From Fagopyrum homotropicum (lineage: Eukaryota > Streptophyta > Magnoliopsida > Caryophyllales > Polygonaceae), in the NCBI GenBank assembly GCA_033239125.1, contig BSWB01000006.1, positions 113,878,242 through 113,942,241 of the forward strand: a stretch of DNA of 64,000 nt, given 5' to 3'. The notes beneath the pieces were generated by a model. The model worked only from the letters and a program-made list of their open reading frames with translations, did not search any database and was not told the DNA's origin. A program made the translations under genes and the position numbers. Shown piece after piece: positions 11,951 to 22,908 of the stretch. Position 1 is the stretch's first letter. Each line of letters starts with the position of its first letter.

Positions 11951-14077
11951 CTAAAACCCGGAAGCATGAAGGTTTCTTGATCCGAATCGTTTGAACCTCC
12001 TTGTGTGAAAAGGAGGGTAGACAGCTTCCGGACAAACATTTTTCTTAAACTCCATTGTGAAAGACTGTCTTTGGACAGAATTTCTTGAACCTGGTCGTCG
12101 AACCACACTTGTGAGTAAAGGTGGATAGACAGCTTCCGGAAAAGCATTTTCAGGACGTCTCTTAAACACCGTAGTTTTAGAGAGTCTTTCCACAAGGTCA
12201 CCTGATCCAGATAGTATAATTCCCGGTTTCATCATCTTCTTTTTAGTCTGTTGTTGCTGTCTATGTTCTTCATCTGTACTAGTTTCAACCACTTCACCCT
12301 ACAGGATGTATTAAATGGATTTATGTTATTTTCCACCTGACATCTTCACACTGCAACATTCTCAACACTTTTCTGAGCAAGTATATGAGTTAGTAAATAC
12401 CTCTCCTTGTGTGTTCATGCCTGTATTGGAATCAACAAGAGCGTCAGCTGAATCATTTTCTGTCACAATGTCGTCATCCAGCAGTATCAAACTTCCATTT
12501 TCATCTTCAGTGTGTCATGAAGTATCTGAGTTTCCCCATCAAGGTAAATGCGCAACAGGAATCAAGTCAATTTACAAGACTACTCTACTGCAATTGCTCA
12601 CTCAGTTTCTCAATACAACTCAAGTGTAAAACAACATAAATGCATTTACTATAAATTTACCATTAGACCAAATCTAAAGCCACAAGGTCTCTGAAACATT
12701 GTCTAAAACTAAAAATTGAAAAGCATAATAAATGTAAAATATAGTAATCGTGAAGCTTGTTTTCATTATTGACTTCATATACTTTATATAACTAAAGGCA
12801 GGGATACGACAGTAAAATACATATAACTTCAACCTAACTCAATCTCTAACAATAAATATTAAATCTTGATTAAGCTTCCAACCAAAAGCTTTAGCAATGC
12901 TAGCTTTTCTATTCATAACCTGTTTCCTTGAAACAATAGTCATGGACTCAAGGAAATAGAAGCATTTAGCTGCAATAAGGGAAGCATATATATACTGCAA
13001 CCACGTTTAAAACTTCACAGGCAGTGAAGATTGTAGCAATTTACCTGAATCAGTATAACTAATAATTAGATCATCAAGCATGGAGACATCAAGCTTTGTA
13101 AGAGATTGACTGCTACAATTGCATACTCCATAGAGTATGTGCATTGCCTCCTGCATACTGGGCCTTAGATTTGGTTCTCTTTGTACACATAAGAGCGCCA
13201 CAATGATAAAGCTTTGCACAACATCTACGGAATAATCAGTCAAGGCTGGATCAATAAACTCCCTGACTCTGTCATTTCTCATTAATAATGAAACTAAAGC
13301 AATAATACTAAGGGTTCTTCTGTTTTTATATGCATCCTCATGAAGAAGACCAAATGCATGTCTCCCGCTAATCAATTGAAGCATAAGAACTCCAAAAGAA
13401 AAGACATCTGTCTTTCTTGAATACTCGCCTTTTATACACTCTGGCGCTATATATCCATAAGTCCCTGCTATAGTATCTGTTTCATGAGTCGATTCCGATT
13501 CCGGTTCGTAGGTTTCACAAAAGACTCTGGCAAGATCAAAATCAGTGATTTTAGGGGTGAAGTTGCTGTCGATAAGGATGTTTGCAGGCTTAATATCACG
13601 ATGAATGGCACAGGGATTGGCATCATAGTGAAGGTAAGAGATGCCGCGAGCAATGCTCATGCAAATGACAGATCTTCTATGCCAGCTTCTGAACTCTCTA
13701 CTCACTGAATTTTTTATAAGGTCGTCCAAGCTTCCAAACTCGGCAAATTCAGTAACAAGTAACAGACAATAATCCTCCATACAATACCCTAATAATTTCC
13801 CAATATTTCGGTGCCGGATACGTGACATCAACTTCAGGGAACGCGAAAAATCTTCCAATCCTCGTTTAGATAGTGCATTTCTGTAGTTCTTGACTGCAAT
13901 TAGGGTTCCATCGGCCAGAAGTCCCTTGAAGACTCTTGCAGAACCACCCTGACCGACAAGTCTATTCTTGGAGAAGTTGTCAGTCGCGATCCGCAGAGAT
14001 GAGTAGGAGAACTTTTCTATGTTCCCCAAATTGGAGAAATCATCAGCTCGGGGGCGACGGAACCAACGACGACCGAT
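11951..14077 (-). pseudogene. Receptor-like cytoplasmic kinase, copy A (start and splice site lost)
   Basis: It is homologous throughout to the intact copy at 41034-43134. Exon 1 equivalent 14077-13045 encodes a kinase domain with GQGGSARVFKG, catalytic Lys in IAVKNY, HRDIKPANIL, DFD in place of DFG, and GTYGYIAPE. The donor at 13045 is intact. Exon 3 equivalent 12298-11951 encodes the tail with repeated PEAVYPP. Two lesions stand out. The start codon seen in copy B is ATC here (14077-14075), with an in-frame stop just upstream. The acceptor before exon 2 reads TTCAT instead of TTCAG (about 12515), and exon 2 has also lost 6 bp. The next in-frame ATG falls after the glycine loop and catalytic Lys, so a working kinase is unlikely. 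The frame in exon 1 is otherwise open, so decay looks recent. Confidence 0.85.
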
Positions 14078-14235
14078 ATCCTACTAGATCGAGTTCAACT
14101 CATTACAGCTTCCAACAATCAAACAAAATAATCAAAGAATAGCAGTAGAGCACTTACCAAATTGGGCACACAAGAGCTTGGAGGAGGAAGGAAACTTAGG
14201 AAAGTATTTCATTTTGTTCACCCTCGAGTAAACTT

Positions 14236-14506
14236 GGAGCATCCCAAACAGGTTCCTAAACTCTTCTTTAAAATGGAGGAAAATTAAAAGTAAAAATTTA
14301 TCCTTTATATTTTTATCAAATCTAACAGATTTTCTATCTTGAAGAATTCTCCATTTATTTAAAGAATGTCTTTCAAATTTAGGGAAAACTCCCCACTCTT
14401 TCCCATTATTCTCCATTTTGAAGAATGAAATGGAGAATTTGTTGGACTACAAAATCGTTAAAATTCTCCAAATACACTAAAATGGAGAAGCTATTGGGGA
14501 TGCTCT
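14236..14506. mobile_element. MITE with GAGCATCCC inverted ends
   Basis: The left end GGAGCATCCCAA is mirrored by TTGGGGATGCTC at the right. It is about 270 bp, AT-rich and non-coding. The exact target-site copy is unclear. Confidence 0.7.
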
Positions 14507-15136
14507 AGAGCACCCACATCAATGAATGTGTAAGATTAATCTTACCTAATTTTTCTTTATTTTTTACTCTTGTTTTTATGCCACATCACTTTAAGAATAT
14601 ACTAACTTTTTTACCCACATTAATAGAACACATACCTTGTTCTTAGTATATATCTTATTATATGTATTACTTATTTTTCTATATTTGTTTTATTAATAAA
14701 AACAAAGAAGAATAATTCTAAAATTAAATTAAATTAAAAATTATACTTTATAAATGAAATAATATTAAAAATATTACACAAAGTTATAAAATATGTACTA
14801 TATACATGAGTTTACAATGTACATTACTTTAAAAAAATTTCAAAGGATATAAATATGTATACAAAATGGATATTTATAGATAGATAAAATTATTTTATAA
14901 GTTATAATACATTTTATTTTTTAATTTATATTATAAATATCATGTTAAGCATGTTTAAAACTTTTGTATACATGATAGAAAGTAAAAACAAGAGTAAAAT
15001 AAGAAGGGTTCCACCTTAGATTACCTTAGAATATCATCTTGCAGTAGATGAAAATACTCTCGGGTCTATCAAAAAAAATTTATCTCTCCTATGTGGCAGT
15101 GGAGATTAGTGCCAAGAACTACTGATGTGTGTGCTC
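14507..15136. mobile_element. MITE with AGAGCACMCACATCA inverted ends
   Basis: The left end AGAGCACCCACATCAATG is mirrored by ACTGATGTGTGTGCTCT at the right. The interior is very AT-rich and non-coding. It abuts the MITEs on both sides. Confidence 0.65.
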
Positions 15137-15139
15137 TTA

Positions 15140-16066
15140 GGGCCTGTTTGCTATCAGTTTCTTGGAGATTCATTTAGATTCTTTTTCAAGGGGATTCTTC
15201 AATATTGTAAAATTAGTACTGTTTGGTATGAGTTACAGCTTTTGTATTGTATTCTTTTATCAGATTTTTTTGTCAAAAAAATCCCGTAAAAAGAAGCTTG
15301 TACATTCAAGCTTCTGGGGGATTCATTAGGTTAGATTGTTTATTCTTCCAGTCATGCCCTTTTCATTCTATCGATCGTTATTCTCCTCGGATACTCAAAA
15401 ACCGACTCTAGTGAAGCAGGCTCTTCTCTCGTTCTCTCCTCTCTCACGTACTCCCTTCTCCTTCGCTCGTTCTCTCCTCAATCGCCCAGCGAAACTGGTT
15501 TCTCTAAATCCCATAACAACGAAATTTATGAGCTTTCAAAGGAAATCTAGGGAGGTAATAGCTTTGCACTTGAAGCTCACAGCCAAAGGTTCGTGCTACT
15601 GTTTTGGGATTTTGAACAGAGCTTTGAACTTGAACTTGAAGCTCACAGTCAAAGCTCACAAAGGTCCAGATTTGGAATTTTGCCCAGATTTGGAATTTTG
15701 TCCTTTCATTCTATTGACGTTGGTTGCTACTGTTTTGGAATTTTGCAATTTGTTTTCTTGACTTTGAGTTTTAGACTGTGTATACCATAGGGAACTCTCC
15801 CGATGGATGAATTGTTGTGGATGGATGCATCAAAGAACAAGTAGCAAATTCAGTTGACGTGTTGTATTGATGGATGAATTCTATGAATGAAAGCCTTAAG
15901 GACAATATTGTAATTTGTTATTAAATAATCTATCTCAATAATCTTATATCAAACACCCAAAATTATAAAATTTAGCAATCCTCAACAATCTCCATCTCCA
16001 ATAATCTCAACAATCTCCATCCCCAACAATCTAAAAAAAAATCCCCATACAATACCAAACAGGCCC
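15140..16066. mobile_element. PIF/Harbinger-type MITE, TSD TTA
   Basis: The terminal inverted repeat GGGCCTGTTTG is flanked by TTA on both sides (15137-15139 and 16067-16069), the usual PIF/Harbinger target duplication. It is 927 bp. A 141-codon open frame inside (from 15336) shows no recognisable domain and is not called a gene. A second, 5'-truncated copy is at 18538-19492. Confidence 0.85.
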
Positions 16067-16183
16067 TTAACCGCGTTCGCCACACAACAAATTGGCATAG
16101 GAGACATCCCAGAATCTTCTGATGAAACGATCTACAAAAACTTAGCTACTGCGAAGTTTCTCATGGCAAGTCATTGTGTGCAA

Positions 16184-17082
16184 CAGATGCCACCTATGAT
16201 GCAAGTACACTTATATAAGGTAGCCAGTCCCGTGTCATGCCGTGTCGGACACAGGCACACAATAGGATGCGGCTCGGACACGGTCAAGACACCTTTCCGA
16301 GTTAAGACATGTCTAGGACACGGATTGTATCCGGTTAAGACACGGTCAACGAAAGTTTACCTTGCTATAAAAAACATTTTTTAAAAAAACATAAATAAAA
16401 ATTGATTTACCATAATATATTTTCTTCTCTCCTATTTTTTTCCGACTAAACCTCGCCCCACATAGCCACGTACGAGATTGTGGTTGCTGAAAGTAGGACA
16501 CCGATCTTATTCTTCGACTCTAATGTTGAAATGTTGTTCCACCGACCGACTCTTCTCTCCATTTTTCTTATGATTTTATAAATTAAATTTGAATATTTGT
16601 TTACTAATTTATTGTGTAATCTTTCTTTGTTGAATATTGAGCGCGTTCTTCTAATTTTTTCACTTTTTATAATTTACAAATATTTATTATTGTTTTCCTT
16701 GGTTGATCATGTTGTACGGTTGTTGTTGCTTTGCAAAATAATGGTTCATTCTTTAGTTTTGATACTAAGTATGTTTATTTCAAATAATAAGACTAAATAT
16801 ATTTATTTCTATATTTTCTAAGAGTGTAAATGTTTATTTTTAACATTTTGTTTCAATTATTTTGTTATCATGTTAATATTTTTATTTATTCATATATCAA
16901 TTTTTTTTCATATATATGTATCTCATTATTATATAAAAATTCTATATTTTAATATCTTTAAAATGATATATTATTTGTTTTACCTGCCGTGTCCCCGTTT
17001 CCTATACTTTTAGGATTGTCGCTTCCCCGTTTCTCGCTGTGTCCGTTTCCCGTATCCGTGACCGTGTCCGTGCATTATAGGA
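16184..17082. mobile_element. Non-autonomous insertion with CGTGTCC-rich ends
   Basis: Comparison with copy 2, where the flanks are joined at about 19611, shows roughly 900 bp inserted. The left side has CCCGTGTCATGCCGTGTCGG and CGGACACGG; the right side has CGTGACCGTGTCCGTGC. The ends are imperfectly inverted. The interior is AT-rich with no gene. Superfamily is not determined (hAT or Mutator are possible). Confidence 0.6.
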
Positions 17083-17203
17083 TACCACTCCTCTAGGTTC
17101 GACTTCTAATTTGCTTCATACTCTAGAGTGTAGACATGAGTCAGGTTTCCAAACCAGCATTTTAGATTTGTCGGTTTGGTGAACCGTCGTTTGACGGTTT
17201 AGG

Positions 17204-18537
17204 TTAAGCATGTCCACGGGTCGGACCCGCCGGATCAAGGGTCCGAGAAGGGTGACCCGGATCCGGACCCGTATAAATGGCCGACCCGACGGGTCGGCCA
17301 CCTCATTTAAAAAAAATAATGAAATAAACTTGAAAAAGAAGAAAATAAAGAGAGGACTTAAACTTAAAAAATTTGGACTTAAACTTAAAAAAAAAAAAAA
17401 AGGAAGAATTGGGCTTGAATCGGAATCCCGGTTGCCTATGTATCCTCTCGGGGAGGAGGAATCAAAGCCCACGTAGTTTTCTTACCTTTGTTTATATCCT
17501 CGATTGACCCTTACCTTAGTCATCGGACTCTCCCGTAGATACATCCGATGACGTTTGTTATCGCTCGTCGTCATCTTCGTGGCCTTCCTCCGCCGAGAAG
17601 TTTTTTTTTGTGTTCGCATTTCCGCTTTCCTCCAATCGGTTAGGAGGACTTGTGCCTCCAACGTCTCGGGCAACATGTTTGATCTCGTCGGATCTAGTAC
17701 CTTTTCACTCCGGCTAAAGGTTTGCTCAACCGCTACCGTTGAGGCGGGGAACGACGAGAATTTGTGTCGCGATCCTTGAGAGGGTAGGGTATCTCATTCT
17801 CTCCGCTCGGCTCAACCATTCTAATATGTTGAAATCCTCTTCTTCTTCATCATTAGCAAACTCAAAAGAAATTGTTAGATATTCGTCGAGTTCCGAATGG
17901 GAACTCGACGTGATTTTTGCCCTTTTCGGGCCAAACAAATCTCTAGCAATTGATTTAAATTTAGATGAAGTTGAAGATGAAGGACGAGGAGGGGGTTGAG
18001 AAGATTGAACTTGATCAGAAACACGATATTGAACTAATAATTCATCAAATAATTTTCTAACTTTAGCAATTATGGTAGAAACATGACAATCGGGATGTTG
18101 TTCTAAACCTAAAAATTCATAATAACTTTCTAAAAATTGTTTTAAACCATCAATTTTACGTCCAGGGTCTAACACAAATGCAACAAGAAAAACATCGGGA
18201 ATGGTTGTGTAATAATCTAACCATTTACTTCGCATTGAATAAATAGCTTGTGAAATATTATTAATTAAAAGACCTTGTTGAATTGCAAATGCAATATTAA
18301 TTGCTACATAACAAAATATGTTTGAAGTTTGTGTATAAATATAACTAAAAGTGTTAGTATCATCATAAAAATATTTAAAAACCTACATTACATCTTTTGC
18401 TAAAACCCAAGATTCACCGAAAACAAAATTACTGTCAATATGTTGTGCGGCAAAACTACTTAAAAGTTCTCGATATTCATATTATTCGTAAATCATTTTG
18501 TAAGTAGAGTTTCATCTTGTACAAACATCTTTTGGAA
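17204..18537 (-). mobile_element. hAT transposon fragment (3' part)
   Basis: It joins the tandem-duplicated flank at about 17203 and stops at the second MITE copy at 18538. The left end is rich in GGGTCGGACCCG-type sequence, as in hAT subterminal regions, and the rest is transposase coding remnant. Its 5' end is missing. Confidence 0.7.
17726..18537 (-). pseudogene. hAT-family transposase remnant
   Basis: The minus strand reads FPKDVCTR, a stop where TRW is expected, then NSTYKMIYE, further stops, and an open 169-codon frame (18235-17726). That frame contains the C-terminal hAT dimerisation region: SSSHSELDEYL, FNILEWLSRAERMRYPTLSR and IATQILVVP. This matches RICESLEEPER-like/Ac-type hAT transposases. 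The DNA-binding N-terminus and much of the catalytic core are absent. Confidence 0.85.
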
Positions 18538-19492
18538 ATTTAGATTCTTTTTTAAGGAGATTTTTCAATATTGTAAAATTAGTACTGTTTGGTATGAGTT
18601 ACAGCTTTTGTATTGTATTCTTTTATCAGATTTTTTTGCCAAAAAAATCCCGTAAAAAGAAGCTTGTACACCAAGCTTCTGGGGGATTCATTGGGTTAGA
18701 TTGTTTATTCTTCCAGTCATGCCCTTTTCATTCTATCGATCGTTATTCTCCTCGGATACTCAAAAACCGACTCCAGTGAAGCAAGCTCTTCTCTCGTTCT
18801 CTCCTCTCTCACGTACTCCCTTCTCCTTCGCTCGTTCTCTCCTCAATCGCCCAGCGAAACTGGTTTCTCTAAATCCCATAATAACGAAATTTATGAGCTT
18901 TCAAAGGAAATCTGGAGAGGTCATAGCTTTGCACTTGAAGCTCACAGCCAAAGGTTCGTGCTACTGTTTTGGAATTTTGCCCAGATTTGAAATTTTGCAA
19001 TTTGTTTCCTGCTAAGATTTGTGCTACTGTTTGGGATTTTGAACAGAGCTTTGAACTTGAACTTGAAGCTCACAGTCAAAGCTCACAGAGGTCCAGATTT
19101 GGAATTTTGCCCAGATTTGGGATTTTGTCCTTTCATTCTATTGACGTTGGCTGCTACTGTTTTGGAATTTTGCAATTTGTTTCCTTGACTTTGAGTTTTA
19201 GACTGTGTATACCATAGGGAACTCTCCCGATGGATGAATTGTTGTGGATGGATGCATCAGAGAACAAGTAGCAAATTCAGTTGACGTGTTGTATTGATGG
19301 ATGAATTCTATGAATGAAAGCCTTAAGGACAATATTGTAATTTGTTATTAAATAATCTATCTCAATAATCTTATATCAAACACCCAAAATTATAAAATTT
19401 AGCAATCCTCAACAATCTCCATCTCCAATAATCTCAACAATCTCCATCCCCAACAATCTAAAAAAAATCCCCATACAATACCAAACAGGCCC
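18538..19492. mobile_element. Second PIF/Harbinger-type MITE copy, 5' truncated
   Basis: It is nearly the same as 15174-16066, ends CAAACAGGCCC and is followed by TTA. The first ~35 bp, including the left inverted repeat, are missing where it meets the hAT fragment. It carries a short internal duplication near 18960-19040 (ATTTTGCCCAGATTTG). Confidence 0.8.
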
Positions 19493-19897
19493 TTAACCAC
19501 GTTTGCCACACAACAAATTGGCATAGGAGACATCCCAGAATCTTCTGATGAAACGATCTACAAAAACTTAGCTACTGCGAAGTTTCTCATGGCAAGCCAT
19601 TGTGTGCAACAGCTACCACTCCTCTAGGTTCGACTTCTAATTTGCTTCATACTCTAGAGTGTAGACGTGAGTCAGGTTTCCAAACCAACATTTTAGATTT
19701 GTCGGTTTGATGAACTGTCGGTTGACGGTTTAGGTTGTTTGACGTTTTTTAAACCGCATGTATGATCAAACCGACAGTTTAGGTTTGTCGGTTATCTAAA
19801 CCGCCAATTATTTGCAACGGCTCTTTTGGGTCCGCCAACGGCTATTTTTTAAAAAAAAACGGAAAGCGATTAGGTTGATCTATCTCCTAGAGTTAGT

Positions 19898-20199
19898 CTA
19901 CCCTAAAACATCTTTGCGGATGATAACAAGAAGTTCGGGATCGTCAGAAAAATAGATTTTGGGGTTTGATATTTCCAAATGGATCAGTCGGTCAGCAACA
20001 CAATTAGTTTCTCTGAAAATATGTGTGATTTGGACTTCGTCAAAGAAACGGAGATCAAGCATGGAGTCGGAAATAATCATCTCGACCTCCCACGGGCAAC
20101 TCCATAATCAATCTTTGGAGTGCCTTGATGACACAAAGATTATCACCCTCGATTTCGATCTTTTTTATCTTTAATCCGATATCCTCTTGAAGACCCGAT
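19898..20199 (-). pseudogene. RNase H-like domain, C-terminal part (probable LINE)
   Basis: The minus strand reads KIEIEGDNLCVIKAL, then after a one-base frame change WSCPWEVEMIISDSM and ITHIFRETNCVADRLIHLE. This is the end of the plant RVT_3 RNase H-like domain found in LINEs and some host proteins. The N-terminal half continues at 25027-25190 on the far side of the CACTA insertion. The 3' flank CTAATCGCTTTCC is also found after the second RNase H remnant near 37780, suggesting one LINE family. Confidence 0.75.
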
Positions 20200-20221
20200 T
20201 TGCACTACAAAAAAAAATTCA

Positions 20222-20460
20222 ATTAGCGACGGCTATTTGCGACGGCAGTAAAGTCATTTGCCGTCGCCAATAATCAACGGCGACGGCAAAAAGGGCGTAG
20301 CCAGAACAGGCGACGCAAAAGTTATTTGCGACGGCAAAAGGCCGTCGTAAATATCTAGCGTCGCTTGGTGGCGACAGATAGTAGCCGTCGCAAATTTATC
20401 GCGTCGGATAAAGCCGTCGCCGTCTAATGTGTCGCAAATTTGAAATTTGGTGCGAAAATT
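20222..20460. repeat. Left subterminal array of the CACTA element
   Basis: GCGACGGC or its inverse GCCGTCGC occurs about eight times in direct and inverted orientation, often as TTTGCGACGGC. Confidence 0.85.
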
Positions 20461-21785
20461 TAAAATTTTGCGTCGGCAATAGCCGTCGCAAAATTTAGAT
20501 TTGGTGGGAAATTTTGTGTTTTTGGCAACTGCAAGGTCCGTCGCAAATTGTATATTTGGTAAAAAAATTTGTATTGACGACGGCTAAAAGTGTTTAGAAT
20601 ATTAATTTTTAGCAACGGTAACCCGCCGTGACAAATTGTAAATTTGGTGGGAAAATTCAACCACATCCTGTAAAACTATACCGGAAAATTCAACCACATC
20701 CTGTAAAACTATACCACAACCTGTATTATTTGAAAAGATTTAAATGGTTGCATCAAGTTGCAACAACAATTTTCATAAACTAAAAGAGTGTATTTAACAT
20801 TCAAAACAATCAAAATAGCACGATTCGAAGTGTAAATAAGTTGACAATCTGAAAGTACAAAACCTAGATGTCCTTCATCTTTAACAAAGTGGTAATGAGG
20901 TTCAAAATCACACACTTCCACAATTAAACATCTTTTACTTGGACAAATTCATCATCAACTGCATCATTTTCGCTAATTGGTTCCTTTTCTGATGCTACAT
21001 GATCTCCATCTCCAATAGACTCTTTTCGATGTGCACTAGTTACAACCTATAAAAAGTATGAAATAATAACAATAGTTTAGATGAAGAAAATTTACGGTAA
21101 CGAAGTCTTATGCACATAGATGAGCATTTATTTATCAAAAGGATAATGGTCCTCAATACATTATTTTCAGTGAGGATGTATCTGGCAAGATATGCTGAAA
21201 ATGTAAATTGATAACGTCTAAAACAGTAGTTGATAAGGCCTAAGAAGATGACAACGTGCTAATCCAGAAGCCTTAAATGTAAACTGCACGTTTCCAACAA
21301 AGTACACCACTACTCCCTTAAAAGGGAAAATCCAGGACCATTTATATCCATTGCAAGAGGCCTATAATAGCATTAATAGGAAACAAGCATAATCACTGTC
21401 GTAAAAGTCTTACGAAATAAATTTGTCAACGATTTGCCACTTCACTAGAACAAACATCCTGAAAATCTTACTACTTTACTAGTATACCATAAAACACGAA
21501 ATAAAACAGTCAAAGACTTACAAATTCACCACAACAAACAACTAGAAATTCTTACTATGTCATGATACACAGAATTCCAAGACCTCCGTTGAACAAGCAA
21601 TATATAGAAGTCGCATTCATATTCTTATTGACCACCATATTAATATAAAACAATTGATGAAAATAAGATATATTATTGGTATAGTTACTGGCCCCATATT
21701 CCGCAATAGTATTTAATATGACCAGTCAAGAAACCCTATATGTTGACATAGAAATAAAAGTTATAAGCTTATCGAGCTATCTTAC

Positions 21786-22062
21786 CTGTTTCAAAGAGAT
21801 GGGAAATGTTAACTTGGATGAAACCTCCGGAGTTTTAACGATCTCCTTGGTGATCTCTATCCAACTACGACACACCCCAGCACAAGCCACCACATTGCTC
21901 CTTTGGGGCCAAGTAACCTCCGAATCCTCAACTCTCATGAGGACATCCCTGAGGGACTACTGAGCTATCTTGCACAACCCGGTGAGACCTCGATCTAAAC
22001 CCTCTCCTAGATGTACTCCCAATCTCATCCCTCATGTCTTGAAAAATGCTCTTAATCGACAT
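21786..22062 (-). pseudogene. TLP: Captured Tubby-like F-box (TLP) first coding exon
   Basis: The minus strand starts ATG at 22062 and reads MSIKSIFQDMRDEIGSTSRR, GFRSRSHRVVQDSSV, then after an internal deletion and frame change SLRDVLMRVEDSEVTWP, RSNVVACAGVCRSWIEITKE and VSSKLTFPISLKQ. This is the N-terminus and F-box of plant Tubby-like proteins. The exon ends at a kept donor (CAG|GTAAGA, 21786), the usual intron point after SLKQ in this family. The segment between the VVQD motif and the F-box is deleted, so about 30 residues are missing. I find no following exon. The tubby domain is absent, so this is a gene fragment carried by the CACTA element. Confidence 0.88.
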
Positions 22063-22356
22063 AGTTCTTACTCCAAATCACCTTAATTCCCACACAAAGC
22101 AAATATATTAGGAGCACATTTGGTGACCAAATGCTGAGAAATGAACTTAAAACCCCCAATTACAAGCTCTTAGGACCCATAAAATTAGCAATGGACTAAA
22201 AAATCAAGTCTCGTTTTCTTCTCTTTGGAATTTCAACATCAAAATACCACAAATTAGCAACAGATTACTGCTGGCATAACCCCCAAATACCATGGGGATA
22301 AGATTAAAACAGGCATGCAAACTTTCTTTGGGTTATTTCACATCACATAAATAAGA

Positions 22357-22372
22357 GGGGGGGGGGGGGGGG
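22357..22372 (+). repeat. Poly-G run
   Basis: Sixteen consecutive G residues inside the CACTA element; likely length-variable. Confidence 0.9.
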
Positions 22373-22675
22373 AGGGAATCAGAATCAACTTGAGCATTGT
22401 GCTTTACAAATGTCATGCTGGCAGTATAACAGATCCATGACTCCAACTTTCTGTATCATAAAAATAGATTTCTTGATGAATCTGAGTGAAAAGACAAAGC
22501 ATGTACCTCTTAAATAGATAATTCCAACATCCATAACCTCACAGCATGATATCTGCAATCCTTTCAAATTTGAAAGCCCTGAAATGCTAATGAATAAGTA
22601 TAAGTACTGTATAAACTAAGTGTGCTACATTTAAAAAAATAACAGATAGTACTAAAATTTAAAGCAAATTCTTAA

Positions 22676-22908
22676 TCAAATAGCTACTAGATATACCGCG
22701 CTCGTGCTTTGCACGCGCCTAGTTTGATCAGCTAATTTAGGTTCAGAATTTAGAATGACATTTTTGTGTAACAATCAAATATTTTCAGATATTCAATATT
22801 ATCAAATCTGAACAAAAGGATAAAATTTAATTCGATTAAACTAAATATAATCAATCAAATAGCTACTAGATATACCGCGCTCCTGCTGCTATGCACCGCT
22901 ATAGTCAC
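22676..22908 (+). repeat. Repeated Helitron-3'-end-like hairpin
   Basis: TAGCTACTAGATATACCGCG occurs at about 22681 and 22860. The first copy continues into a hairpin (GCGCTCGTGC/GCACGCGC) followed by CTAG then T, the form of a Helitron 3' terminus; the second is degenerate. No 5' end or Rep/helicase is seen. Confidence 0.4.

Larger units (their letters stand above)
10307..14225. repeat. Segmental duplication block A (partner 39334-43455)
   Basis: From GAGACTTAAAAA onward this block aligns in direct orientation with block B, including introns and intergenic DNA. It holds the small-protein gene (+) and the kinase copy (-). Homology resumes after the MITE cluster at about 16070-16183 and 17083-17110, and in the tandem copy at 19493-19650. 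Confidence 0.9.
15174..19740. repeat. Local tandem duplication containing the MITE and its flank
   Basis: Copy 1 (15174-16183 plus 17083-17203) and copy 2 (18538-19740) share the MITE interior, the TTAACC...CATCCCAGAATCTTCTG flank and the TTTAGATTTGTCGGTTTG segment. Copy 1 is interrupted by the insertion at 16184-17082, and the hAT remnant separates the copies. Confidence 0.85.

Noticed and set aside
11791..12201. 136-codon minus-strand ORF overlapping kinase exon 3 in another frame
   Set aside because: The repeat at DNA level keeps this frame open too, but splicing from exon 2 enters the other frame, which is hydrophilic and continuous with the kinase.
15336..15761. 141-codon ORF inside the PIF/Harbinger MITE
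   Set aside because: No recognisable domain; the element is non-coding in type and the second copy has a different reading frame end.
17116..17476. ORFs over the GGGTCGGACCCG-rich segment
   Set aside because: Low-complexity hAT end sequence with poly-Lys/poly-Phe frames on opposite strands.
21718..21963. 81-codon plus-strand ORF in the CACTA element
   Set aside because: It is antisense to the captured Tubby-like F-box exon.
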